Positions 1 to 7,351 are shown, counted from the stretch's first letter. The stretch: 7,963 nt of DNA from an uncultured Selenomonadales bacterium (GCA_946543495.1 CAMNLS010000049.1:1-7963); one strand, 5' to 3'. Translations and numbers: made by a program. The notes: a model not told the origin generated them from the sequence alone.

Positions 1-21
1 GAAGTGCAGACGATTTCCAAA

Positions 22-1170
22 TTAAGCGTTGGTATTGTTCGCACCGACGACAGCACCTTCGGGAACGACGAAGATTTCGCCCTCTTTGCCTTCGACTTTC
101 GCGCCCACTTTGATGACTGCGTCTTGAGCGATAATCGCATAGTTGACGACTGCACCTTCTTCAATGACCGCCGACGGAAGGATAACCGAGTTGGTGACCT
201 TCGCATCTTTGCCGACGCGCACGCCTTGGAAGATAACGCATTTGTCAACTTCGCCTTCAATCTTCGCGCCTTCGTTAATCATGGACTGCTTAACGGAAGC
301 ATAAGGACCAACGAAGTGCGGCGGCAGTGACGGATTGGAGGAGAAGACTTTTTGATCGCCTTTGAGGTCGAAGGGCGGCTGGTCTTGGAGAAGATCCATA
401 TTTGCCTGCCAGAGGCTTTCAATCGTTCCGACATCTTTCCAATAGCCGTCGAAAGCATAGGAGAACATGCGAGCGTTATCAGCAAGCATTTTCGGAATCA
501 AGTCATTGCCGAAGTCGTGCGTAGAATCTTCTTTTACGCCGTCTTCTTCGAGGTACTTCTTGAGGAACGGTTTCGAGAAAATATAGATACCCATCGAGGC
601 GAGGTTGGATTTAGGTTCTTTCGGTTTTTCTTGGAATTCGGTGATGCGTCCGGTCTCTTTATCGGTTACCATGATGCCGAAGCGCGGAGCCTCTTCCCAC
701 GAAACTTCAAAGACGCCGATAGTAACATCAGCGTTATTCATCTTGTGAGCCTTGAGCATCCAAGAATAATCCATGGTGTAGATATGGTCGCCGGAGAGAA
801 TCAGCACGTAGTCGGGGTCTGCCAGGTCAATGAAGTTAAGGTTCTGATAGATAGCGTCTGCCGTTCCGCGATACCAATCCGCGCCCTTTTCGCGAGCATA
901 AGGAGGAAGAATAAAAACGCCGCCGCCCGTACGGTCGAGATCCCACGAGCTACCGCTACCCAGATAGTTATGAAGTTCGAGCGGCTTATATTGAGTGAGC
1001 ACGCCAACTTTTTCGATACCCGAATTTGCACAGTTAGAAAGCGGGAAGTCGATGATACGATACTTTCCGCCGAACGGTACTGCCGGCTTCGCAACGGTTT
1101 TAGTTAAGGCCTTGAGGCGGCTACCCTGCCCGCCGGCCAAGATCATTGCCAAGCACTCTGTCTTTCTCAT
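22..1170 (-). CDS. glgC: Glucose-1-phosphate adenylyltransferase (ADP-glucose pyrophosphorylase)
   Basis: The enzyme makes ADP-glucose and pyrophosphate from ATP and glucose-1-phosphate, the committed step of bacterial glycogen synthesis in the cytoplasm. The 382-residue length is normal for Firmicutes GlgC. The N-terminal nucleotidyltransferase domain shows the pyrophosphorylase loop LAGGQGSRL (residues 11-19), AKPAVPFGGKYRIIDF (27-42), WYRGTADA (99-106), the catalytic-aspartate motif SGDH (126-129, Asp128) and the glucose-1-phosphate lysine in FQEKP (Lys182). From about residue 290 the repeating hydrophobic hexapeptides are those of the left-handed beta-helix domain. I chose the ATG at 1170 because AGGGGGG lies about 8 bases upstream and family homology starts there; an in-frame ATG at 1239 would add 23 unrelated residues. 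Thr25 stands where E. coli GlgC has the fructose-1,6-bisphosphate lysine (Lys39), as in Bacillus-type enzymes. The gap to mnmG is 117 bases with no convincing terminator, so readthrough is possible. Other glg genes may lie beyond the left edge. Confidence 0.97.
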   Translation of the reverse strand: MRKTECLAMILAGGQGSRLKALTKTVAKPAVPFGGKYRIIDFPLSNCANSGIEKVGVLTQYKPLELHNYLGSGSSWDLDRTGGGVFILPPYAREKGADWYRGTADAIYQNLNFIDLADPDYVLILSGDHIYTMDYSWMLKAHKMNNADVTIGVFEVSWEEAPRFGIMVTDKETGRITEFQEKPKEPKSNLASMGIYIFSKPFLKKYLEEDGVKEDSTHDFGNDLIPKMLADNARMFSYAFDGYWKDVGTIESLWQANMDLLQDQPPFDLKGDQKVFSSNPSLPPHFVGPYASVKQSMINEGAKIEGEVDKCVIFQGVRVGKDAKVTNSVILPSAVIEEGAVVNYAIIAQDAVIKVGAKVEGKEGEIFVVPEGAVVGANNTNA

Positions 1171-1212
1171 AGAATAATCCCCCCTGAACGAAATACAACC
1201 TTCAACATTTCC

Positions 1213-1241
1213 GAAGCAAGGCTTCATTAGCAAATGCATTT
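1213..1241. other. Small dyads in the mnmG-glgC gap
   Basis: The 117-base gap holds a 5-bp hairpin, GAAGC-AAG-GCTTC (1213-1225), and a 10-base palindrome AAATGCATTT (1232-1241). Neither is followed by a U-run in the glgC direction, so they do not look like a terminator. An A/T-only inverted repeat just after the mnmG stop is too weak to call. I found no good promoter for glgC here. The dyads may be leader structure, an operator or chance. Confidence 0.25.
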
Positions 1242-1287
1242 CTACGCGCTGTTAGTTTTTCCTGCCAAAAATTTCAGAAAAAATTTT

Positions 1288-3153
1288 TTAACCGCGTAAA
1301 GTTTCAAGCCACACGAATAGCACAGAAATATCAGCGGGAGATACGCCCGAAATCCTTGACGCTTGCCCTATTGAATGCGGGCGAATTTCCGAAAGTTTTT
1401 CTCTTGCCTCGACGCGCAAATTCTTTAAGGCGTTGTAGTCAATGTCGTCGGGGATAAGTTTATTTTCAAGTCGGTCAAGCTTTGCGGCAAGCTCGGCTTG
1501 TTTTTTTATGTAGCCTTCGTAGAAAATACTAATCTCAACCTGCGCGGCGGCGTCGGAAGAAATTTGCGGCAAATCAAAAGCTTCACGAAGTTTTTCATAC
1601 GTGACGTTCGGGCGGCGTAAAAGTTCGGCAAGCGGCATGGCGTTATGAATTTCCCCTAAGCCAAGTTCGTCAAGCTTCTGATTAATCTCCGTGCTCGGCG
1701 TCAACTTGATTTCGTTAAGGCGTTGCGTCGCCAATAAAATTTCATCGCGCTTAGTCTCGAACAGTCTTTGACGTTCAGGCGAGGCAAGTCCGATTCTGAT
1801 TGCGTGCGGCGTCAAGCGCAAGTCGGCGTTGTCTTGTCGTAGTAGCAAACGATATTCTGCCCGCGAAGTCATCATGCGGTAAGGCTCATTGGTTCCCTTC
1901 GTCACGAGGTCATCAATCAGCACGCCGATATAAGCTTCCGAACGCTTGAGTATCAACGGCTCCGAATGCTTGACGTGAGCCGTCGCGTTAATGCCCGCGA
2001 TTAATCCTTGAGCCGCTGCCTCTTCGTAGCCGCTTGTGCCGTTCGATTGCCCCGCCGAGAAGAAGCCCGCGATTGATTTAAATTCTAACGTCGGCTTGAG
2101 TTGCAATGGGTCTAAGCAGTCGTATTCAATCGCGTAGCCCGCCCGCATAATCTTAGCGCGTTCAAGTCCGGGTATCGTGTGAAGGAACTCAATCTGCACG
2201 TCCATTGGCATTGAAGTCGACATGCCCTGCACGTAATATTCCTGTGTGTTCAAGCCTTCTGGCTCAAGGAAGAGTTGATGACGTTCCTTATCGGGGAAGC
2301 GAATTATCTTCGACTCAATCGACGGGCAATAACGAGGTCCAATGCCCTCAATGATTCCATTCGCCATAGGGGCGCGGTGGAGGTTGCGGCGTAAAATTTC
2401 GTGCGTGCGTTCGTTGGTGTAGGTTAGGTAGCAGTTGACGAGATTTTTAACGGGCGTCGTCGTCATGAAGGAAAAATTCTGCGGAGGGTCGTCGCCACAT
2501 TGAAGTTCCATTTTGTCGAAGTCCAAAGTTCTCGCGTCGACCCGCGCAGGCGTTCCGGTCTTAAAGCGCATGAGTTTAACGCCGAGATTCCTCAACGAGT
2601 CGGAGAGCTTAAGCGCGGCGCGTTGACCGTTGGGACCGCCGTCGAAGATACTTTCGCCGATGATGATTCGTCCGCTTAGATAAGTGCCGCTCGCTAAGAT
2701 AACCGCGCTTGCTAAAAAAGTTTCGCCAGTCTCCGCCTCGACGCCAACGACCTTGCCGCCCTCGACCAAAATATTTTCAATCAGTAGTTGTTTTAAATCC
2801 AAGCCGTCGACGTTCTCGCAAGTCTTCTTCATGACGGCTTGATAAATCTTCTTATCGGCTTGAGCGCGCAGGGCACGGACGGCGGGACCTTTACCAGTAT
2901 TAAGCGTGCGGAATTGAATACAAGTTTCGTCGGCGGCGATTCCCATTTGTCCTCCGAGCGCGTCGAGTTCGCGGACGAGATGACCTTTGGCAGGTCCACC
3001 GATTGACGGGTTGCAAGGCATCATCGCCAGGTTCTCCAAAGATAAAGTCGTAAGCAAAGTTTTACAGCCGAGCCGCGCAGAAGCCAACGCCGCCTCAATG
3101 CCCGCGTGCCCCGCCCCGATTACTATCACGTCGTATTTGTCGGCGATAAACAT
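1288..3153 (-). CDS. mnmG: tRNA uridine-5-carboxymethylaminomethyl modification enzyme MnmG (GidA)
   Basis: MnmG works with the GTPase MnmE to install the (carboxymethyl)aminomethyl group at C5 of wobble uridine 34 in several tRNAs, using FAD, NADH and methylene-tetrahydrofolate. The 621-residue length matches the family. Visible marks are the FAD-binding GAGHAG (residues 13-18), the PCNPSIGGPAKG segment with conserved Cys47, the GidA signature GPRYCPSIESK with the second catalytic cysteine (Cys276), and the C-terminal FAD signature AGQSNGTSGYEEAAAQG (around 365-380). The ending (SPADISVLFVWL) is typical of the MnmE/tRNA-binding helical domain. The ATG at 3153 is preceded by GGGAGG at good spacing. 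The frame stays open upstream to 3249, but that extension would run through the promoter. mnmE and rsmG, frequent partners in other genomes, are not beside it here. The gene has its own consensus promoter. Confidence 0.97.
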   Translation of the reverse strand: MFIADKYDVIVIGAGHAGIEAALASARLGCKTLLTTLSLENLAMMPCNPSIGGPAKGHLVRELDALGGQMGIAADETCIQFRTLNTGKGPAVRALRAQADKKIYQAVMKKTCENVDGLDLKQLLIENILVEGGKVVGVEAETGETFLASAVILASGTYLSGRIIIGESIFDGGPNGQRAALKLSDSLRNLGVKLMRFKTGTPARVDARTLDFDKMELQCGDDPPQNFSFMTTTPVKNLVNCYLTYTNERTHEILRRNLHRAPMANGIIEGIGPRYCPSIESKIIRFPDKERHQLFLEPEGLNTQEYYVQGMSTSMPMDVQIEFLHTIPGLERAKIMRAGYAIEYDCLDPLQLKPTLEFKSIAGFFSAGQSNGTSGYEEAAAQGLIAGINATAHVKHSEPLILKRSEAYIGVLIDDLVTKGTNEPYRMMTSRAEYRLLLRQDNADLRLTPHAIRIGLASPERQRLFETKRDEILLATQRLNEIKLTPSTEINQKLDELGLGEIHNAMPLAELLRRPNVTYEKLREAFDLPQISSDAAAQVEISIFYEGYIKKQAELAAKLDRLENKLIPDDIDYNALKNLRVEAREKLSEIRPHSIGQASRISGVSPADISVLFVWLETLRG

Positions 3154-3164
3154 TGAATCCCTCC

Positions 3165-3180
3165 CGAAAAAATTTTTTCG
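3165..3180. repeat. 16-base A/T palindrome at the mnmG transcription start
   Basis: CGAAAAAATTTTTTCG is a perfect palindrome. It lies just downstream of the mnmG -10 box, over the expected transcription start, and directly before the mnmG ribosome site. It could be an A-tract bend, a repressor site, or a hairpin at the very 5' end of the mRNA. Nothing in the sequence chooses between these. Confidence 0.35.
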
Positions 3181-3209
3181 ATTATAAATTTCAAGCGCAG
3201 TGGTGTCAA
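3181..3209 (-). promoter_or_regulatory. Sigma-A type promoter of mnmG
   Basis: Read on the minus strand, TTGACA (3209-3204) is followed after exactly 17 bases by TATAAT (3186-3181). Both hexamers are perfect consensus. The expected start is near 3174, giving a leader of about 20 bases before the ATG at 3153. Confidence 0.85.
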
Positions 3210-3212
3210 CGC

Positions 3213-3241
3213 TTGCCTTGAGCCGCGAAAAATTGTAGACT
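3213..3241 (+). promoter_or_regulatory. Probable promoter of the 5'-nucleotidase gene
   Basis: TTGCCT (3213-3218) and TAGACT (3236-3241) are separated by 17 bases; each matches the sigma-A consensus at 4 of 6 positions. The start would fall near 3248, about 23 bases before the ATG. Its -35 lies 3 bases from the divergent mnmG -35 (3204-3209), so the two polymerases would compete for the same short stretch. Confidence 0.5.
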
Positions 3242-3270
3242 TGCCGCAAAATATTTTTGGAGGTGTCTTC

Positions 3271-4800
3271 ATGATAAAAAAATTTTTAGGCGTGCTGCTT
3301 GCCGTGATGATGTTAAACGTGTCAATCTGCGCGGCGGCGGAACTAATCATCTTCCACACCAACGACATGCACTCACGCATTCAAGACACGGACGATAATA
3401 AGCACAGCATTGGACTGGCGGAGCTTGCGGCGGCGGTTAAAGCTACAAAGGCAAAGAATTCTGCGACTCTCTGGCTTGACGCTGGCGACACCTTTCACGG
3501 TATGCCGATTATCACAATCAGTAAAGGTGAAAGTATGGTGCCACTCATGAACGCGGCGGGCTATGACGCAATGACCGCTGGCAATCACGACTTCAACTAC
3601 GGCTCGGCACAACTCGAACGGCTCGCCAAACAATTAAAGTTCCCGCTCCTTGATGCTAACGTCGTGCGTCGTAAAAATGGCAAGCCTGTCTTTAAGCCGT
3701 ACAAAATCTTCAAGCTAAACGGAATCAAGGTTGGTGTGTTCGGACTGTCGACGCCTGAAACCGCTTTCAAGACCAATCCAAAGAACGTCACTGAGGTTGA
3801 GTTCCTAAACCCCGTTGAAGTATCCAAAGAGATGATTAAAGTCCTGCGCCCTAAGTGCGACGTGGTGATTGCCGTAATGCATATGGGCGTTGATGCAAGC
3901 TCCGAGTACACCAGCGAACGCATTGCCCGCGAGACGGACGGCATTGATTTAATCGTTGACGGACACAGCCACACCACCCTTACCGAAGGAATCAGAGTTA
4001 AGGACACGTTGATTGTTCAGACTGGTTATTATGAACATTTCCTCGGCAAGGCGACGATTGAGGTTGAAGACCACAAGATTGTCTCTAAGAAGTCCGAACT
4101 CCTCGACGCGGACGCAATCAAAGCTATAAACCCCGTGCCCGATAAGCAAATCCTAGCGACGCTTAAAGACGTAAACGCTAAGGCAGAAAAACTTTTGAAT
4201 GAAGTCGTTGCTCAAAGTGATAAAGAACTTTCAAGCGAACGTCTGCTGGTTCGTCGTAATGAATCTGAGCTGGGCAATCTCACGGCGGACGCGTTCCGTT
4301 GGGCGGCGAAGTCTGACATTGCCATTATCAATGGCGGCGGCTTGCGTGCCAACTTGCCCAAAGGCGAAGTTCGTAAGCGTGATATTATGGCTATCTTCCC
4401 ATTCGGCAATACGTTACGCGTAGTTGAGGTCAAAGGTTCGGCAATTCGTGCAATGCTTGAACACTCCGTCGAATATTATCCTGCGTCGTTCGGCGGCTTC
4501 CTTGACGTTAGCGGAATGACCTTCAGTTATGACCCCACGCAACCGGGCGGCTCTCGTATCAAAGAAATTTTCATCGGCGGACAACCTATCGACGAAGGCA
4601 AAACTTATACGATTGCACTTGCCGATTTCCAAACGGCTGGCGGCGACGACTACACCATGTTTAAAGGCGCAAAGATTATTGGCGAGCTTGGTACGTTCGA
4701 GGAAATCTTCGCCGATTACCTCAATCAAGTTGGCATGAAAGATTACGCCGTCGGCAGAATCACGCGCCTTAAAGAAGTTCCCGTGCCCGACGAAGAATAA
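3271..4800 (+). CDS. Secreted 5'-nucleotidase / 2',3'-cyclic phosphodiesterase family (UshA/YfkN-like)
   Basis: This is a two-domain metallophosphatase that dephosphorylates nucleotides outside the cytoplasm, probably to salvage nucleosides and phosphate; the exact substrate cannot be told. The 509 residues begin with a signal peptide (MIKKF, hydrophobic core to about residue 18, likely cleavage after AAA at 21-23). The metal-site motifs occur in order: NDMH (Asp32, His34), GDTFHG (Asp73), GNHDF (Asn105, His106), HMG (His204) and GHSH (His232, His234). The C-terminal 5'-nucleotidase domain has NGGGLR (354-359) and GGDDYTMF (457-464), the substrate-binding regions of UshA. There is no LPXTG or C-terminal membrane anchor, and Ile precedes Cys20, so it is a poor lipobox; a free secreted or periplasmic protein is likely. 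The ATG at 3271 follows GGAGGT at 3259-3264; a TTG at 3241 lies before that site and is rejected. The AAA+ gene follows 160 bases downstream on the same strand. Confidence 0.93.
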   Translation: MIKKFLGVLLAVMMLNVSICAAAELIIFHTNDMHSRIQDTDDNKHSIGLAELAAAVKATKAKNSATLWLDAGDTFHGMPIITISKGESMVPLMNAAGYDAMTAGNHDFNYGSAQLERLAKQLKFPLLDANVVRRKNGKPVFKPYKIFKLNGIKVGVFGLSTPETAFKTNPKNVTEVEFLNPVEVSKEMIKVLRPKCDVVIAVMHMGVDASSEYTSERIARETDGIDLIVDGHSHTTLTEGIRVKDTLIVQTGYYEHFLGKATIEVEDHKIVSKKSELLDADAIKAINPVPDKQILATLKDVNAKAEKLLNEVVAQSDKELSSERLLVRRNESELGNLTADAFRWAAKSDIAIINGGGLRANLPKGEVRKRDIMAIFPFGNTLRVVEVKGSAIRAMLEHSVEYYPASFGGFLDVSGMTFSYDPTQPGGSRIKEIFIGGQPIDEGKTYTIALADFQTAGGDDYTMFKGAKIIGELGTFEEIFADYLNQVGMKDYAVGRITRLKEVPVPDEE

Positions 4801-4815
4801 AATTTTCCACAATGC

Positions 4816-4827
4816 TTACTTAAGTAA
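4816..4827. repeat. 12-base perfect palindrome TTACTTAAGTAA
   Basis: This palindrome lies 15 bases after the nucleotidase stop codon. It is too short and AT-rich for a good terminator, and only a short T-run (TTTT, 4833-4836) follows. It could be an operator for the AAA+ gene, but I could not identify a convincing -35/-10 pair between 4801 and 4960; TAAAAT at 4845-4850 is the only -10-like box and lacks a -35. Confidence 0.3.
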
Positions 4828-4870
4828 AATAGATTTTCTTACGATAAAATTTCTACCGACTGAAAAGCAG

Positions 4871-4878
4871 AAAGGAGG
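4871..4878 (+). promoter_or_regulatory. Strong but apparently orphan ribosome-binding site
   Basis: AAAGGAGG is a near-perfect anti-16S match, yet no ATG, GTG or TTG falls 5-10 bases downstream. The first in-frame start of the AAA+ gene is a GTG at 4898, 19 bases away, which is too far for normal initiation. A second site at 4946-4953 serves the ATG at 4961. The upstream site may be a ribosome standby site or a relic. Confidence 0.4.
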
Positions 4879-4945
4879 AAATTTTTAGTCGAGGCGCGTG
4901 GCAATCAAGTCACCGGTATCTTTGAAAAGTGAATATCTTGCTTAC

Positions 4946-4953
4946 ACGGAGGA
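4946..4953 (+). promoter_or_regulatory. Ribosome-binding site that sets the AAA+ gene start
   Basis: ACGGAGGA ends 7 bases before the ATG at 4961. This favours 4961 over the GTG at 4898, and the protein from 4961 begins directly with structured sequence (MLFYKFQITCEL). Confidence 0.7.
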
Positions 4954-4960
4954 TAACCGA

Positions 4961-7021
4961 ATGCTTTTCTACAAATTTCAGATAACCTGCGAACTTAGAA
5001 TCGACAAGAGCGGCGTCAATCCCCTTGAGGCTCGGCGGGCGTTCAAGTTCCAATTAAACGACTTGAGCGCGGCACTAGCTGAAGGCATTGACGGCGATAA
5101 AGTCAGAGTTCTGATTCATCGCGCAAGACAAAATACATTTCAAATGCTGGTCGCGGTCGACGGCTTTAAAGAATTGACTGTTGCCAGATTGACTAAGCTC
5201 TTTGAAAAATTTTTCGACGAACACGACGAGTTCAACACCAAAGGCGTTAAGATTAAAGACCTCGACGAAATCACCGCAACGAAGTTCTCCAAAATCTTCG
5301 ACAGGGCAAACCGTTCCGACAACTTCAACTTCGATTACTATCAGATTAATCAAGACTTAGGGCTTGACGCGTTGGAAAATCGGACATTCAAATTGACGGA
5401 GATTATCTGCCCCGCGAAACGTTTGAGCTTGGAGGCGGCGAAGAAAGAATCTGAAGTGCTCCTCGCCGACGACACCTTTAAAGAAGAGTTCGCCCGCATT
5501 TACGCCAAAGAAAATGTTCATCACTTCTACGGGCAGCCCGTCCATTATAAAATCATCGCCGGTAACACCAACGCCGCACTTAGTTTATCTAATCTGCTCG
5601 TCGCCACGCTTTACACAAACAAACGCCTTATAAGCCGCCGAATCAATATCATTACTAACGTCACCGATAACTGCTACGACGAAAGCGACTTTGAACGAAT
5701 TATTGAGAACGCGGCGGGCGGCACCGTGATTATCGAACTTAGCGGCGAACGTACTAACACAGGGCAATTCGCTCACGCTTATGAACAAGTCGTCGAATTC
5801 ATTGCCGATACCGTCAAACGCTTTCAACGCAACACGCTTTGTATCTTCGTGGAGCTTGCAGATAAACCCGGCTTTGCTCCCCAACTTACTGCAAGACTTC
5901 AAGACGATTTGCACATAATCGAATTGAACGAGGGCGCGGGCAATCGTGACACGGCGTTGAACTATCTTAAAAATCTTATGAACGGTTTAGACTCGGCGAC
6001 GACTCTTTACACCGACGCGGAACTTTTGGAGGCTATGGGCGATAAGCTGACCTTCACTGCCTCCGACATCTACAACATCCGTGAAAAACTTTACAACAGT
6101 TCCTTGAAAAACAAAACTTATCCCGCTTATCGTGAAGTTGACCGCTTGAGCATCAAAACCGAAGAAGAATCCAACGATGCTTACGTTGACTTCCAAGACA
6201 TGATTGGACTTGTTGAGCAGAAGGCTCTTATTGAACAGATTATCGCGGCGCATCGCGTGCAGAAAATGCGAATGGATATGAACCTTGATAAGCAGAAGGC
6301 AGCGTTGCATATGAGCTTCACGGGCACGCCCGGCACCGCCAAGACGACTGTCGCACGACTCATCGCGCAGATTCTCGCTCGCGACGGCGTCTTGAAGACA
6401 GGACGTTTCGTTGAATGCGGCAGAGCTGACTTGGTTGCCAAATACGTCGGCTGGACGGCTAAGGCTGTTCGCGATAAGTTCCGCGAGGCTCGCGGCGGCG
6501 TGCTGTTTATCGACGAGGCTTACAGCTTATCGGACGGCGAACATGCTACCTTCGGCGACGAGGCAATCAATACAATCGTTCAAGAGATGGAGAATCACCG
6601 CGACAACGTGATTGTTATATTCGCGGGCTATCCCGACAAGATGAAAGAGTTCCTTGACCGTAACGAGGGCTTGAGGAGCCGAATCGCTTTCCACGTCGAC
6701 TTCCCCGACTACACGCCCGACGAACTCACGGATATTTTTAAGCTCATGGCGAAGCGTCGCGGCTTTGAAATCTCCGCTGAGGTCGCTGAACACTGCAAGA
6801 AGATTTTTAAACGCGTCGCCAAGAAAAAGAACTTCGGCAACGGTCGCTTTGTTCGTACGCTAATTGAACAGGCTTGGCTTAAACAGGCTCAACGCATTAT
6901 CAAAGAGAACGAAGGCGGCGAAGTCACTAAGGAAGACTTGACCAGCTTCAAGGTCGAGGACTTCGACGTAAACATTGATAAAAATTACAGCAAAGAACGT
7001 AAGCTCGGCTTTATCAGATAA
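4961..7021 (+). CDS. AAA+ ATPase of the CbbX/SpoVK type with a long N-terminal region
   Basis: This is a 686-residue cytoplasmic protein with no signal peptide or membrane segment. The last third is a complete AAA+ module of the CbbX/SpoVK/EccA group: P-loop GTPGTAKT (455-462), Walker B VLFIDEA (514-520), sensor 1 strand VIVIFAGY (550-557), arginine finger in GLRSR (Arg572/Arg574) and sensor 2 GNGRFVR (626-632). Ala460 replaces the usual glycine before the P-loop lysine; I recall the same in other Firmicutes relatives. Residues about 188-370 look like a second, decayed AAA+ fold: strand HYKIIAG (195-201) without a P-loop lysine, GGTVIIEL (about 253-260) in the Walker B place, and NTLCIFVEL (291-299) like a sensor 1 strand. 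Residues 1-187 are not recognised. CbbX relatives remodel protein complexes, so a remodelling role is likely; the client is unknown and neighbouring genes do not suggest one. The gene ends at a strong terminator. Confidence 0.88.
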   Translation: MLFYKFQITCELRIDKSGVNPLEARRAFKFQLNDLSAALAEGIDGDKVRVLIHRARQNTFQMLVAVDGFKELTVARLTKLFEKFFDEHDEFNTKGVKIKDLDEITATKFSKIFDRANRSDNFNFDYYQINQDLGLDALENRTFKLTEIICPAKRLSLEAAKKESEVLLADDTFKEEFARIYAKENVHHFYGQPVHYKIIAGNTNAALSLSNLLVATLYTNKRLISRRINIITNVTDNCYDESDFERIIENAAGGTVIIELSGERTNTGQFAHAYEQVVEFIADTVKRFQRNTLCIFVELADKPGFAPQLTARLQDDLHIIELNEGAGNRDTALNYLKNLMNGLDSATTLYTDAELLEAMGDKLTFTASDIYNIREKLYNSSLKNKTYPAYREVDRLSIKTEEESNDAYVDFQDMIGLVEQKALIEQIIAAHRVQKMRMDMNLDKQKAALHMSFTGTPGTAKTTVARLIAQILARDGVLKTGRFVECGRADLVAKYVGWTAKAVRDKFREARGGVLFIDEAYSLSDGEHATFGDEAINTIVQEMENHRDNVIVIFAGYPDKMKEFLDRNEGLRSRIAFHVDFPDYTPDELTDIFKLMAKRRGFEISAEVAEHCKKIFKRVAKKKNFGNGRFVRTLIEQAWLKQAQRIIKENEGGEVTKEDLTSFKVEDFDVNIDKNYSKERKLGFIR

Positions 7022-7030
7022 AAATTTTTC

Positions 7031-7065
7031 AAGACTGTCTCAAAAATTTGGAGACGGTCTTTTTT
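7031..7065 (+). terminator. Rho-independent terminator of the AAA+ gene
   Basis: AAGACTGTCTC (7031-7041) pairs with GAGACGGTCTT (7051-7061) as an 11-bp stem with one G-U pair, around a 9-base loop. A run of six T (7060-7065) follows. It starts 9 bases after the stop codon. Confidence 0.92.
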
Positions 7066-7080
7066 ATCATTTGCGGCGTA

Positions 7081-7346
7081 AAACCCCCCGGCTTTATCCG
7101 TGGGGAGTTTGGCAAGTTGACAACTGCTTCAAAAGGTGAAACCGCATGACATACAATGAAAATTGCTTTGAACCAATTAAGGAGCGATAGAAATGACGAT
7201 AACGATTTGGGCTTAATGCTAGCGATTAACTAAATACACATTGACGCCTACGGGCGTTTTTTTAATGTAGGGGAGCAATGAGCGAAGAATATTCGCCAAA
7301 CGTCTTGGAACGTGCAAGCAACTGGCAATGCATAACTCAGCGAAAC
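7081..7346 (+). ncRNA. Structured RNA candidate, HEARO / IscB omega-RNA-like
   Basis: About 265 bases carry no plausible gene but many nested helices. They start with AAACCCCCCGG/CCGTGGGGAGTTT (7081-7110, 11 bp with two bulges, loop CTTTAT). Next come a GAAA-capped hairpin CAAT-GAAA-ATTG (7154-7165), TTAAT/ATTAA (7213-7229), ACGCC-TACG-GGCGT (7244-7257) nested in ACATT/AATGT (7238-7268), GCGAA/TTCGC (7282-7296), and TGAG/CTCA (7279-7282 with 7336-7339) around the last group. AGTTG (7115-7119) can also reach CAACT (7319-7323), and ATTGC (7162-7166) can reach GCAAT (7325-7329), giving possible pseudoknots. The C-rich/G-rich first hairpin, the conserved-looking single strands and the ORF-free gap recall the HEARO RNA that guides IscB nucleases. 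That structure is seen; the family name is my inference from memory. The strand is chosen because the RNA-like loops (GAAA, UACG) and U-run read this way. No promoter is visible inside, so expression would come from the left flank. Confidence 0.5.
7238..7268 (+). other. UACG-capped hairpin followed by seven U
   Basis: ACGCC-TACG-GGCGT (7244-7257) with T at 7257-7263 has the form of an intrinsic terminator, though its stem is only 5 bp. ACATT (7238-7242) and AATGT (7264-7268) can close a second helix around it, in which case the U-run is an internal bulge of a larger RNA. It may therefore end the RNA early, or be one arm of it. Confidence 0.45.
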
Positions 7347-7351
7347 TTAAT

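Noticed and set aside
352..1107. Long plus-strand open frame opposite glgC (251 codons)
   Set aside because: It lies wholly inside the strongly supported glgC gene on the other strand, has no family resemblance and no ribosome site; it is a product of glgC codon bias.
3316..3330. Lipoprotein cysteine (Cys20) in the nucleotidase signal peptide
   Set aside because: The residues before the cysteine are Val-Ser-Ile; Ile at -1 is not accepted in a lipobox, while AAA just after it is a good signal peptidase I site.
4898..4960. N-terminal extension of the AAA+ protein from GTG 4898
   Set aside because: The nearest ribosome site is 19 bases away, while the ATG at 4961 has GGAGG at ideal distance.
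7081..7110. C-rich/G-rich hairpin as a transcription terminator
   Set aside because: The stem is strong but only GUUU closes it, with no U-run after it, and a complete terminator already lies just upstream at 7031-7065.
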